Notes: generated by a model not told the origin, from the letters alone. A DNA stretch of 32,810 nt from Dickeya zeae NCPPB 2538 (GCF_000406165.1 NZ_CM001977.1:1807037-1839846); one strand, 5' to 3'. Shown: positions 7,945-15,985, numbered from the stretch's first letter. A program made the numbers and translations.

Positions 7945-8985
7945 ATGAGTTCATTTTATCAACAGATATGGGGAACTGCGGCGCGTCCCGGCAAGGTGCT
8001 GGGTGGTTTCCTTTCACTATGCCTGACGCTCCTGGGCCTGTTATTTTTTACCTTCCTGTTAACCCATTTGGCATCGGTCGATCAAGTGTTGCCCGTCACG
8101 GGAGAGCATGCCAGTGATGCCACTGATAGCCAGGTGCGCCAGCAACTGGGGCTCGACAAGCCATTGTGGCTGCAATTCTGGGATTACCTTTACGCGCTGA
8201 TGCAGGGCGATTTCGGCGTATCGCGTACCACCTCACAACCGGTGCTGGACGATTTACTGCGTACCTTTCCCGCGACCTTTGAACTGGCGACCTGCGCTAT
8301 CGTGCTCGGGTTTGGCGGGGGGATCACGCTGGCACTGTTATCGGCGCTGAAACCCGGCGGCGTGCTGGACTATCTGGTGCGCGGGGTGACGTTGCTGGGT
8401 TATTCCGTACCAGTATTCTGGATTGGGTTACTGAGCCTGCTGCTGTTTTACTCGGTGTTGCACTGGTCTGCTGGCCCCGGACGAGTCGATGACATTTATC
8501 AGTATTCGGCAGAATTACCGACCGGATTTGTGCTGTTTGGCAACTGGAATAACGATCTCATGATGCTTCGCAATGCGCTGGCGCACCTGTGGCTGCCTGC
8601 CTGCGTACTGGGGTTTGTATCAATGGCCAGCATCGCGCGGATGTTGCGCACAGCGCTGCTGGAAGAGAGTGGCAAAGAATACGTCACGCTGGCCCGTGCG
8701 ATGGGGGCCAGTCAGTGGCGGATCCTGCTTTTCCATATCCTGCCCAATATTCAGACGGTCATGGTGACGGTATTGATGCTGTCTTACGCCAGCTTGCTGG
8801 AAGGGGCGATTCTGGTAGAAACGGTATTCTCCTGGCCCGGCGTAGGGCGCTACCTGACGACGGCGCTGTTTGCCGCCGACATTCCGGCGGTACTGGGGGC
8901 GACGCTGTTGATTGGGGTCTGTTTCATCCTGCTCAATGCACTGGCGGATGCGCTGATCTTTTTGCTGGACCCCCGCACACGATGA
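7945..8985 (+). CDS. Peptide/nickel/opine-type ABC permease, DppB-like
   Basis: A 346-residue inner-membrane permease of the DppB/OppB class. It has an N-terminal membrane segment, the family motif VRQQLGLDKPLWLQFWDYL, then the core permease domain with the EAA loop (EYVTLARAMGASQWRI, about residues 243-258) that docks on the ATPase. A periplasmic insertion lies at about residues 172-212. The start at 7945 is chosen because an AAGG element lies upstream and MSSFYQQIWG begins the usual N-terminus; a GTG at 7879 is possible but adds 22 unlikely residues. It is the first gene of five, overlapping the next by 4 nt. The substrate is unknown. Confidence 0.86.
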   Translation: MSSFYQQIWGTAARPGKVLGGFLSLCLTLLGLLFFTFLLTHLASVDQVLPVTGEHASDATDSQVRQQLGLDKPLWLQFWDYLYALMQGDFGVSRTTSQPVLDDLLRTFPATFELATCAIVLGFGGGITLALLSALKPGGVLDYLVRGVTLLGYSVPVFWIGLLSLLLFYSVLHWSAGPGRVDDIYQYSAELPTGFVLFGNWNNDLMMLRNALAHLWLPACVLGFVSMASIARMLRTALLEESGKEYVTLARAMGASQWRILLFHILPNIQTVMVTVLMLSYASLLEGAILVETVFSWPGVGRYLTTALFAADIPAVLGATLLIGVCFILLNALADALIFLLDPRTR

Positions 8986-9842
8986 GGTGGACATTCCTGT
9001 TCCCGGTTAACCGCCAGCCAGCGCGCCGTCGCGTTGTGCTCAACAGTATCAATGTGTGTTTTTTTATGCTGACGTTGCTCACGCTGGTGGCGCTTTTCGC
9101 CCCCTGGCTGGCACCGTTTGATCCCTATACCCACAATGTCATACAGCGCTTGCAACCGCCGGGCCCGGCACATTGGCTGGGGACCGACGGTTTTGGTCGT
9201 GACCTGTTATCACGGGTGATTTACGGTACCCGTCCCGTATTGATAATGGTGGCGCTAATTCTCATCATCACGATTCCTGTCGGGCTGCTCGTGGGGGTGG
9301 GCGCAGGGTATCTGGGCGGTTGGATAGATCGGGTGTTGATGCGATTAACCGATATCATGCTGGCACTGCCGGGGCTGGTGATTGCGCTGTCGCTGGTCGC
9401 GGTGCTGGGGCCGGGATTGTTGCATGGCGCGCTGGCGTTGGCGTTAAGCGCCTGGCCGCAGTTTGCCCGACAGGCGCGCGCCGAAACGATGGCGCTGCGT
9501 AACAGTGAGTTTCTGGTGGCGGCTCGTATGCAAGGCATTAACGGATGGCGACTGATGTACGGCCACGTGCTGCCGTTGTGTCTGCCCGGTGCGCTGGCCC
9601 GTGCGGCGATGACGCCAGGCAATATGATTTTGGCCGCGGCTGGCCTGGGTTTTTTGGGGCTGGGGGCACCGCCGCCGATGGCGGAATGGGGCGCGATGGT
9701 AGCGGAGGGCAGTAATGTGATGCTGGAACAGTGGTGGGTTGCCACGATGCCGGGGTTAGCGATTTTCCTTACCAGCCTGACCTTCAATTTACTGGGCAAC
9801 GCACTGCGCGACAGACTGGACCCTCGTTATGGCAAACACTGA
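8982..9842 (+). CDS. Peptide/nickel/opine-type ABC permease, DppC-like
   Basis: A 286-residue permease of the DppC/NikC class. The N-terminal DppC-like segment (ALFAPWLAPFDPY) and the motif HWLGTDGFGRDLLSRVIYG are typical. The EAA loop is at about residues 173-188 (EFLVAARMQGINGWRL), and GLGFLGLGAPPPMAEWG is the conserved C-terminal motif. The frame is open upstream to 8589, but that would overlap almost 400 nt of the first permease; the ATG at 8982 overlaps its stop (ATGA), as expected for coupled translation. Its last 14 nt overlap the start of the first ATPase. Confidence 0.88.
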   Translation: MRWTFLFPVNRQPARRRVVLNSINVCFFMLTLLTLVALFAPWLAPFDPYTHNVIQRLQPPGPAHWLGTDGFGRDLLSRVIYGTRPVLIMVALILIITIPVGLLVGVGAGYLGGWIDRVLMRLTDIMLALPGLVIALSLVAVLGPGLLHGALALALSAWPQFARQARAETMALRNSEFLVAARMQGINGWRLMYGHVLPLCLPGALARAAMTPGNMILAAAGLGFLGLGAPPPMAEWGAMVAEGSNVMLEQWWVATMPGLAIFLTSLTFNLLGNALRDRLDPRYGKH

Positions 9843-10671
9843 CTCCTGCTTGCTGGAGGTTGAAAACCTGTCGATCTGGCGTCGTAACGGCCAGCCGAAC
9901 GTGCTGGTGCATCCGTTGTCATTCAGTATGCAGCGAGAACGGGTGGCGCTGGTGGGCGAGTCTGGCGCGGGAAAATCGCTATTAGCCTGGGCGCTGATGG
10001 GGTTGCTGCCGTATGAATGTCAGATGCGGGCGGAGCGGCTTGAGCTGGCCGGGCAGGATCTGTTGCGATTTAGTTCGACGCAGTGGCGGCAATGGCGTGG
10101 CAGACGTGTGGCGATGGTGATGCAGGAGCCAAAACAGGCATTAAATCCGATGCGCACGATAGGCTGGCAAATGGAGGAGCCGCTACGGCTGCATACCCGC
10201 TTGCCGCGCCAGGAAAGACAAGAGCGCGTGCTGGAGAGCCTTAACGCTGTTGGCCTGGCGGAGTCCGGTGGGGTGTTGGCTTGTTATCCTCACCAGATTT
10301 CCGGCGGGATGGCACAGCGGGTAATGTTGGCCATGGCGATGATTACCCAGCCGGATCTGTTGATTATCGACGAACGCACCTTTGCGCTGGATAGAGAAAC
10401 CCGGGTGCAGGTGCTGTCGTTACTCGACCACCTGCTCACCGAGCATCACATGGGGCTACTGTTGATTAGCCATGATTTACCGCTGGTTGTTCACCACTGT
10501 TCTCACATACTGGTGATGCGCCAGGGCCATTTGGTGGATACGCTGGCCGCCTCGCAGCTACCGAATGCGACACACCCCTACACCCGGATGCTCTGGCATT
10601 CCCAGCCGGGTAAACACACGCACGGGCAGATATTGCCGATGATGCCGGACGAACCAGAAGGAACGGCCTGA
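9829..10671 (+). CDS. ABC importer ATPase 1, DppD-like
   Basis: A 280-residue nucleotide-binding subunit. Walker A is GESGAGKS (43-50), the Q-loop is MQEPKQALNP (Gln99), the signature is SGGMAQR (158-164), Walker B is LLIIDE (catalytic Glu182) and the switch His is in LISHD (His215); all are intact. After Walker B the usual DEPTTALD reads DERTFALD, an odd change in a very conserved stretch. The normal C-terminal oligopeptide extension is present but short (HPYTRMLW). It overlaps the permease by 14 nt and shares one base with the next ATPase. It should pair with ATPase 2 as a heterodimer. Confidence 0.9.
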   Translation: MANTDSCLLEVENLSIWRRNGQPNVLVHPLSFSMQRERVALVGESGAGKSLLAWALMGLLPYECQMRAERLELAGQDLLRFSSTQWRQWRGRRVAMVMQEPKQALNPMRTIGWQMEEPLRLHTRLPRQERQERVLESLNAVGLAESGGVLACYPHQISGGMAQRVMLAMAMITQPDLLIIDERTFALDRETRVQVLSLLDHLLTEHHMGLLLISHDLPLVVHHCSHILVMRQGHLVDTLAASQLPNATHPYTRMLWHSQPGKHTHGQILPMMPDEPEGTA

Positions 10672-11354
10672 TGCACGAACCGATGGCCGTGGTAGTCGAA
10701 CACGTGAGCGTAGCGCACTGGCAGGGGTATCAGCGCCATGACGTTGTGCATAACGCCAGTTTCACGGTGCTGCAGGGCGAGTGTTTCGGGTTGGCCGGGC
10801 CATCCGGCAGCGGCAAGTCTTCGCTATTGTGGGCGCTGGCCGGGCTGAATCCCCACAGGTCGGGAACGATGACATTGCTTGGGCAGCCGATACATCCCGG
10901 TCAGTCATTTGGGCCGGAATTGCGGCGACAGGTACAGATGGTCTTCCAGGATCCCTACGCGTCGTTGCATCCACGTCATACTCTGCGTAAAACCCTGAGC
11001 GATCCATTGCGGCTGATGGGCCTTGTCGATGTTGATGAGCGACTGGCGCAAGGGATGGGGCAACTGGGTCTGCACTGCTATCTGCTGGATAATTACCCGC
11101 ATCAGTTGTCTGGTGGACAGCGCCAACTGATGGCGTTATTGCGAACGCTACTGATGCAACCGCGCCTGCTGCTGCTCGATGATGCCACCTCAGCGCTGGA
11201 CATGCTCGGGCAGGCGCGGGTGTTCAATGTACTCACGCGCCTGCGGGAGAGCGGAGACCTGACCATGATCCTGGTCAGTAATGATCGCAATGTGATGGAA
11301 CATATGTGCGAACGCGTGTTGTGGATGCAGGACGGCAGGCTACAATCCCACTGA
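10671..11354 (+). CDS. ABC importer ATPase 2, DppF-like, altered catalytic residues
   Basis: A 227-residue nucleotide-binding subunit, shorter than DppF/NikE because it lacks the C-terminal oligopeptide extension. Walker A is GPSGSGKS (43-50), the Q-loop is VFQDPYASLHP (Gln93) and the signature is LSGGQRQ (146-152). Walker B, however, reads LLLLDDATSALD, with Asp171 where the catalytic glutamate belongs, and the switch histidine is Asn204 (LVSNDRNV instead of LISHDLSV). Both changes are read directly from the codons (GAT GAT; AGT AAT GAT). One of the two ATP sites of the pair is therefore likely weak or inactive, an asymmetry known from other heterodimeric ABC proteins. Its start shares one base with the end of ATPase 1. 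Confidence 0.88.
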   Translation: MHEPMAVVVEHVSVAHWQGYQRHDVVHNASFTVLQGECFGLAGPSGSGKSSLLWALAGLNPHRSGTMTLLGQPIHPGQSFGPELRRQVQMVFQDPYASLHPRHTLRKTLSDPLRLMGLVDVDERLAQGMGQLGLHCYLLDNYPHQLSGGQRQLMALLRTLLMQPRLLLLDDATSALDMLGQARVFNVLTRLRESGDLTMILVSNDRNVMEHMCERVLWMQDGRLQSH

Positions 11355-11432
11355 ACACAACCCCATTTAACACAATCTCACTGACCATCATCCTTCTGAC
11401 CACATGGATGCCGCGATACCGAGGACGAAACG

Positions 11433-13013
11433 ATGAAGGCATGGTTTGCCGTTTTACTGACGCTGATATTCAGCCTGCCAGCGAGAGCATTGACACCGGA
11501 CGATACGCTGGTCGTCGCGATTTCCCTGAACAGTATTATCAGTTTTGATCCCGCGGAAAGTTTTGAAACCGTCAGCAGCAGCTGTCTTACCTCACTGTAT
11601 CAAGGGCTGGTTACCAGCAGTCGTGATAATCCCACCCAACTGAAACCGGCGTTAGCGCTCGACTGGCATCCCGGCCCGGACGGGCGAAGCCTGACGTTTA
11701 CCCTGGACCCCGGTGCAGTATTCGCTTCCGGTAACCCGGTACAGGCTGATGATGTGATTTACTCACTGACCCGGGCGGTAAAGCTGAATAAAACACCGGC
11801 GTTTATTCTTAATGAACTGGGGTGGGAACCGGGCAACATCGAGGCGCAATTTCGCAAAATCGACGATCAGCACCTGGAAATACGCTGGACCCGTAATATT
11901 GGCGGCGAACTGGTGTTACGGCTGTTGTCGGCCAGTGTCGCGCTGATTGTCGACAGTAAAGTGGTGGAAAAACACAGTGAAAACGGTGATTTTGGCAACA
12001 AGTGGCTAAAGACGCATTCGGCAGGCAGTGGCAGTTATCACATTCGACACTATTTGCCGCAGCAGGCTTTGTTGCTGGAGAGTAACCCCTACGCCCGTCG
12101 TCCGCCGATATTACCGCGGGTGATTTTGAAAGACGTGGCCGACCCGAGTGTGCGACGCCTGTTGCTGCTACAAGGCGATGCGGATGTGGCTTACGATCTG
12201 GGGGCGGATCAATTCAGTGCTCTGGAGCGTCACCCCGACGTGACGGTGCAAATGACATCAGGCACCAAAATCTACTATCTGGGCTTTAATACGCGCAGCA
12301 AGACGGCATCGTTTCTCGGGCAACCCGCGTTTTGGCAGGCGGCACGCTGGCTGGTTGACTACCAGAGCATTGCGCAGCAGTTGTTGAAAAAGCAGTTTCA
12401 GGTGCATCAAAATTTTTTGCCTCAGGGGTTTGATGGTGCGCTGGAGGAAGAACCGTTTCGGCTGGATGTGGCGAAAGCGCGCCAGATATTGCGCGATGCC
12501 GGGATAGCGGCGGGTAGCCGGTTTACCTTGCTGGTGGCGAATCAACCGCCGTATGTGGAGGTGGCGCAGGCGTTGCAGGACAGTTTCGCCCGCGCCGATA
12601 TTCGTATTGATCTACAGATGGTAGCAGAAAGCGAACTGTGGACGCGTATGCGTAGTGGTCGCTTTGAGGCGGTATTTACCTACTGGGGGCCAGACTATGT
12701 TGACCCCAACAGTAATGCCAGCGCGTTCGCGCTTAGCCAGCCCGGTACGTTGGCCGGGCGGTTGGGATGGCCGGCCCCGGAACTTAGCCAGATGACCCGC
12801 GCGGCGGCGGCGCAGTGCGATCCGCAGGCGCGGCGTGATACTTACCAGCAATTGCAACGGGCGGTCAGGGATGACTCGCCGTTCGTGCTCATATTGCAGG
12901 GACGGCGACTGGTCGCGATACGCAATACGCTGGTGAATGCTCGCCAGAGCGTGACCAATTCCATGCTCTATTTTGATGAAATCAGCAAGGCGAAGGCGGT
13001 GCCATCAAAATGA
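11433..13013 (+). CDS. Periplasmic solute-binding protein, SBP_bac_5 family
   Basis: A 526-residue exported protein. The signal peptide MKAWFAVLLTLIFSLPARA is probably cut after Ala19. The body has the family 5 layout: an N-terminal lobe (DTLVVAISLNSIISFDPAESFETVSSSC), the motif LDWHPGPDGRSLTFTL, SGNPVQADDVIYSLTRAV, and the middle lobe with GSGSYHIRHYLPQQALLLESNPYA. It resembles DppA/OppA-class peptide binders, but the ligand cannot be read from the sequence. The start follows a GAGGACGAAACG element. It ends the five-gene importer operon after a 78-nt gap, an unusual order, since the binding protein is more often first. Confidence 0.88.
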   Translation: MKAWFAVLLTLIFSLPARALTPDDTLVVAISLNSIISFDPAESFETVSSSCLTSLYQGLVTSSRDNPTQLKPALALDWHPGPDGRSLTFTLDPGAVFASGNPVQADDVIYSLTRAVKLNKTPAFILNELGWEPGNIEAQFRKIDDQHLEIRWTRNIGGELVLRLLSASVALIVDSKVVEKHSENGDFGNKWLKTHSAGSGSYHIRHYLPQQALLLESNPYARRPPILPRVILKDVADPSVRRLLLLQGDADVAYDLGADQFSALERHPDVTVQMTSGTKIYYLGFNTRSKTASFLGQPAFWQAARWLVDYQSIAQQLLKKQFQVHQNFLPQGFDGALEEEPFRLDVAKARQILRDAGIAAGSRFTLLVANQPPYVEVAQALQDSFARADIRIDLQMVAESELWTRMRSGRFEAVFTYWGPDYVDPNSNASAFALSQPGTLAGRLGWPAPELSQMTRAAAAQCDPQARRDTYQQLQRAVRDDSPFVLILQGRRLVAIRNTLVNARQSVTNSMLYFDEISKAKAVPSK

Positions 13014-13045
13014 TGATGGCGGTGCCGCCGCGTCTTCATCCACCG

Positions 13046-14332
13046 TTATTTTTTATCTGCCGTCAGGTTCTCAATCAGCATGTTGGTACCGACCGCGCCG
13101 GTAATACACAGCGCCATGGGCGCAAAGAAATCATCACTGACATGAGTCAGCTCCATAATCAGCACCAGACTGGTGATCGGCATTTTCATCGATGTCGCCA
13201 GAAACGCGGCGGCACCAATGACGGCATAGGCACCCGGCTGATTATCCGGGAAGAACCACGACCAGATACCGCCCAACGCCACCGCCAGTAACGCGCCGTT
13301 CGCCAGACCCGGTGTCAGCAGGCCGCCTTGCGCACCAGCGCGTAAACTGCTCCATTGTACCAACACCTTGCACCCTAATAGCAGTAACGCCATCGATACC
13401 GACAGCTGGCTGGTGAAGCTCAGTTCCGCCGGTCCTTTACCGTTGCCAGCCAGTTGCGGCAGCATGATCACCAGGACCCCCAGCAACGCGAAGTTGAGCA
13501 GGTTAGTGATAATCAGCCAGGCGTCTCGCGGCGAATGCTGCCGGGCATGGCGGGTGAGGCGGGTAAACCCATAGGCGGCAACCCCGAATATCGGCCCACA
13601 GATCAGCGCCCAGACAGTCAGGTCGCTGGATACCGTCAGCGGCATTGTCAGGTGGTATTGGTATTCATCACCCAACGCGACACGGGCTATCAAGGCAGCA
13701 GTCGCACAGGTGAAAAAGGCGGCCAGACAGGTTTTGAGCTGAACGCGTGCCAGCAGAACTTCCACAACAAACAGCGCACCGCTTAACGGAACGTTATACA
13801 CCGCCGCCAGGCCACCTCCGGCACCACAGGCAATCAGCAACCGGGTGTCTTCCGGGGTCATGCGTAATGCCCGCGAGAGATGGGTGGCGGCCAACGCACC
13901 CAGCTCACGCGGTGCTACTTCCCGGCCCAGCGGTGAGCCGAGCGCTACGGTCACAATTTGTAGTAAGGCATGGATGATGGTTTCTTTTATCGGCATGTCA
14001 GGATTATCGGCCTGTAATGCCGCGTTGATGTTGACCAACCGACGACCATAACGGTAGAGCGCATACCAGCCGAACCCGGCCACCAGCCCGCCTGCCAGCA
14101 AGGCAAGAAACCGGCGGGTGGGTTCTGCCGCACTGACTCCCTGTAAAAAACTCTCCTTGCTGATGATATGGTCCACACTGTAACCATAGGCCAGGTGTTG
14201 AATGGTGTGGAGCAACAGCGCCAATAACATACCGCCAAGACCAGACAGAATGCCGGTTAGCAGCAGTGCGATGGCAAAACGAAAACGCGGGGACAGGTTC
14301 CCGGACACTTTCTCGGACATTATTTCGGACAT
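13046..14332 (-). CDS. Atypical ClC-family anion channel or exchanger
   Basis: A 428-residue membrane protein of the ClC family. The second anion-selectivity motif reads GREVAPRE (residues 136-143) instead of GREGP, but keeps the gating glutamate (Glu138). The first motif, normally GSGIP, is NPDMP and lacks the coordinating Ser in its usual place. The third reads GGLLTPGLANGALL. AACGAGGGLAAVYNVPLSGALFVVEVLL and AFLATSMKMPITSLVLIMELT are typical ClC helices. It is neither ClcA nor ClcB by sequence. Starts at 14338 (GTG), 14332 (ATG) and 14320 (ATG) are all possible; none has a strong ribosome site, and the N-terminus is made of 12-bp repeats. It is divergent from the phosphatase gene. Confidence 0.85.
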   Translation of the reverse strand: MSEIMSEKVSGNLSPRFRFAIALLLTGILSGLGGMLLALLLHTIQHLAYGYSVDHIISKESFLQGVSAAEPTRRFLALLAGGLVAGFGWYALYRYGRRLVNINAALQADNPDMPIKETIIHALLQIVTVALGSPLGREVAPRELGALAATHLSRALRMTPEDTRLLIACGAGGGLAAVYNVPLSGALFVVEVLLARVQLKTCLAAFFTCATAALIARVALGDEYQYHLTMPLTVSSDLTVWALICGPIFGVAAYGFTRLTRHARQHSPRDAWLIITNLLNFALLGVLVIMLPQLAGNGKGPAELSFTSQLSVSMALLLLGCKVLVQWSSLRAGAQGGLLTPGLANGALLAVALGGIWSWFFPDNQPGAYAVIGAAAFLATSMKMPITSLVLIMELTHVSDDFFAPMALCITGAVGTNMLIENLTADKK

Positions 14333-14338
14333 ACTCAC
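14291..14338. repeat. Four 12-bp tandem repeats at the ClC gene start
   Basis: GGACA recurs exactly every 12 bp, at 14291, 14303, 14315 and 14327, within units GGACAGGTTCCC, GGACACTTTCTC, GGACATTATTTC and GGACATACTCAC. The array covers the start codon and encodes the near-repeat MSEIMSEKVSG, so copy number would change both the leader and the N-terminus. Confidence 0.88.
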
Positions 14339-14373
14339 TCACATCAGCTGTGGAAAACTGCATTGCCGCATCA

Positions 14374-14415
14374 TTATCACCGCACATTGTACGGACTATA
14401 ATTGTACGGACTATA
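14374..14415 (+). promoter_or_regulatory. Promoter-like 15-bp tandem repeat before the phosphatase gene
   Basis: ATTGTACGGACTATA occurs twice without a gap (14386-14400 and 14401-14415, identical). The junction creates a perfect TATAAT (14397-14402), with TTATCA 17 bp upstream (14374-14379) matching four of six -35 positions. It lies 50-65 nt before the ATG at 14467. The promoter assignment is inference; the repeat is certain. Confidence 0.6.
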
Positions 14416-14466
14416 CCTCAACGGGAGGTCTCTTGGCTGCAATGCGGCGGCAGGAGCGCTGGTATC

Positions 14467-15165
14467 ATGGTCAATGTTAAACCACCGCCAGCCTATCAAC
14501 GTATTAGCGGCGTCGACTGGCGACATATCTTTGTTGTGGGCGATCTACACGGTTGTTATCCGCTGTTGATGGCGGCACTGGATCAGGCCGGGTTTGATAC
14601 CGGTTGCGATCTGCTGGTGTCCGTCGGCGATGTTATCGATCGCGGCCCTCAAAGTCTGGCCTGTCTTGATTTGTTGCAACAGCCGTGGTGTCGCGCCGTG
14701 CGGGGTAATCATGAGCAGATGGCGTTGGATGCGTTAAACGATGCCGGGCGTATTGCGTTGTGGCGGGCCAATGGCGGCGACTGGTTTTTCAGGCTCGAGG
14801 AACAACAACAGGAGCTGGCTCGTCACGGGTTGTTACAGGCGGCGCAATGGCCTTATGTCATCGACATCGAAACCACAACCCAGCGTACGGTGGTGGCGCA
14901 TGCCGATTATCCGGCCGACGCCTACCAGTTTGATCAGCCGCTGCCCTGGGCGCAGGTGTTATGGAATCGGCAACGACTCCGCCAGGCGATGGCAGGGATC
15001 GGCAAGCCTATTGTCGGCGCAGACGCTTTTCTGTTTGGTCACACGCCGTTGCGAACGCCGCTGACGTTCGGGAATATCCACTATATCGATACCGGTGCGG
15101 TATTTGGCGGTGAGCTGACGCTGTATTGTGTTCAACGAGACGGGAAAGCCTGTGACGGGAAATAA
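14467..15165 (+). CDS. PrpA/PrpB-like serine/threonine protein phosphatase
   Basis: A 232-residue phosphoprotein phosphatase of the bacteriophage-lambda type. The metal-binding and catalytic motifs are complete: GDLHGCY (residues 23-29), GDVIDRGP (57-64), RGNHE (about 79-83) and the late FGHTPLRTP. E. coli PrpA and PrpB belong here and have been linked to the Cpx response to misfolded envelope proteins; which one this matches best cannot be settled by eye. The start at 14467 follows AGGAG by 10 nt; the frame is open up to 14266 but that part lies in the divergent gene. Its promoter region contains a perfect 15-bp tandem repeat. Confidence 0.87.
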   Translation: MVNVKPPPAYQRISGVDWRHIFVVGDLHGCYPLLMAALDQAGFDTGCDLLVSVGDVIDRGPQSLACLDLLQQPWCRAVRGNHEQMALDALNDAGRIALWRANGGDWFFRLEEQQQELARHGLLQAAQWPYVIDIETTTQRTVVAHADYPADAYQFDQPLPWAQVLWNRQRLRQAMAGIGKPIVGADAFLFGHTPLRTPLTFGNIHYIDTGAVFGGELTLYCVQRDGKACDGK

Positions 15166-15564
15166 CCATATACCTATGGTGATGACCATCGACGGAAAGT
15201 AAAGATGAATCGATATTCTGGAGAATAAAAATAACCATTTTTTCGGCGTTATCCGAATAATCGTTCTATGCTTACTACTTCGCATTTTATTCGAGACGCC
15301 ATGCGAGTGATGTTAATCATCAATAAAAATCGTTCGTCCCCCATGTGGTGTCAGGTTGTCGATAAGCTGGCGCGAAGGCGCGCTTTGCAAGGCACTTAGC
15401 CGCTGGTTTTGCGGCAGGACACGGTGTGCCGAGAGAGGATTTGGCCACGTGACAGTGCGGGGAATAACGTTTTCTGAGTAAGACATATTTCCTGGGTAAG
15501 AAACATTGTCCTGGGGCAAAAACATCATCTTGGGTAAAAACAGATTCTGGGTAAGGAACGTATC
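15166..15564. other. Intergenic region between phosphatase and small exported protein genes
   Basis: A 399-nt stretch. Its right end is a five-unit degenerate repeat (15472-15562). The rest shows a short inverted repeat ACCATA/TATGGT (about 15166-15181) and no gene. Minus-strand open frames here are products of the repeats and lack support. Confidence 0.65.
15472..15562. repeat. Five degenerate 17-19-bp tandem repeats
   Basis: Units resembling TTCTGGGTAAGAAACAT begin at 15472, 15490, 15509, 15528 and 15545 (spacing 18, 19, 19, 17). The core CTGGGTAA is kept except for single changes (CTGAGTAA, CTGGGGCA, TTGGGTAA). The last unit contains the Shine-Dalgarno (AAGGA) of the following gene. The units are too degenerate and too tightly packed for a CRISPR array; they fit an operator array, an RNA leader or replication slippage. 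Confidence 0.88.
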
Positions 15565-15864
15565 GTGAAAAAATATCTCCTCCACGTATTGTGTGCGTCA
15601 TGTGTTTTATTGGCTGCGACGGCAGACGCGAAAAATACCCGCCTGAGCGATAATGAGATCAAGCAAATTATTATTGAGGAATCTATTGCCAGTTATACGG
15701 GGAATTGCGCCTGTCCGTATAATTCAGCCAGTAATGGCAGCCGCTGTGGTGGGCGTAGTGCCTGGAGTCGCAAAGGCGGTGCGGCACCGGCCTGTTATAA
15801 AGACGATGTGACAAAAGAGCAGGTGGCGCGCTGGCGTGAGAACAACAAGTCGCGGGCACAGTAA
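15565..15864 (+). CDS. Small exported four-cysteine protein of unknown function
   Basis: A 99-residue protein starting at GTG, set by an AAGGA element 7 nt upstream and by the signal peptide that follows (MKKYLLHVLCASCVLLAATADA, cut near residue 22). The mature part of about 77 residues has a conserved-looking core: SYTGNCACPYNSASNGSRCGGRSAWSR then PACY, with four cysteines (CxCP, CGGRSA and CY) likely to form two disulfides in the periplasm. I recall similar short secreted proteins with ACPYN and CGGRSA in other proteobacteria, annotated without function. It is followed by a terminator, so it is a single-gene unit. Its leader is a repeat array that includes the ribosome site. Confidence 0.8.
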   Translation: MKKYLLHVLCASCVLLAATADAKNTRLSDNEIKQIIIEESIASYTGNCACPYNSASNGSRCGGRSAWSRKGGAAPACYKDDVTKEQVARWRENNKSRAQ

Positions 15865-15881
15865 CCGTTACGCCTCGATCT

Positions 15882-15900
15882 CCACGCCTGTTTGGCGTGG
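15882..15900 (+). terminator. Terminator of the small exported protein gene
   Basis: CCACGCC, loop TGTTT, GGCGTGG (7 bp), then GGATTTTCC, 18 nt after the stop at 15864 on the plus strand. The T-tract is short, so strength is uncertain. Confidence 0.65.
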
Positions 15901-15927
15901 GGATTTTCCCGAACAGCACCTGAAAAA

Positions 15928-15953
15928 ACGCCCTGAGGCTATCATCAGGGCGT
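15928..15953 (-). terminator. Terminator of aer
   Basis: A perfect 9-bp stem (ACGCCCTGA and TCAGGGCGT) with an 8-nt loop. On the minus strand it runs into TTTTTTCA, about 33 nt past the aer stop. It faces the plus-strand terminator at 15882, so the two genes converge on separate terminators. Confidence 0.9.
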
Positions 15954-15985
15954 CGTGTCATCGAGTCAGGAACGGTTGAGCGGCG

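Noticed and set aside
8589..8981. N-terminal extension of the second permease
   Set aside because: It would overlap almost 400 nt of the first permease and lacks family similarity; ATGA coupling at 8982 explains the start.
9221..9799. 192-codon minus-strand frame in the second permease
   Set aside because: It is a shadow of a gene with clear permease motifs; its product is Ser/Ala/Pro-rich with no ribosome site.
15472..15562. CRISPR array
   Set aside because: Units of 17-19 bp are adjacent without spacers and diverge from each other, and no cas gene is present.
15313..15601. Two minus-strand frames across the five-copy repeat
   Set aside because: Their repetitive products simply mirror the repeat units; no ribosome site or relatives.
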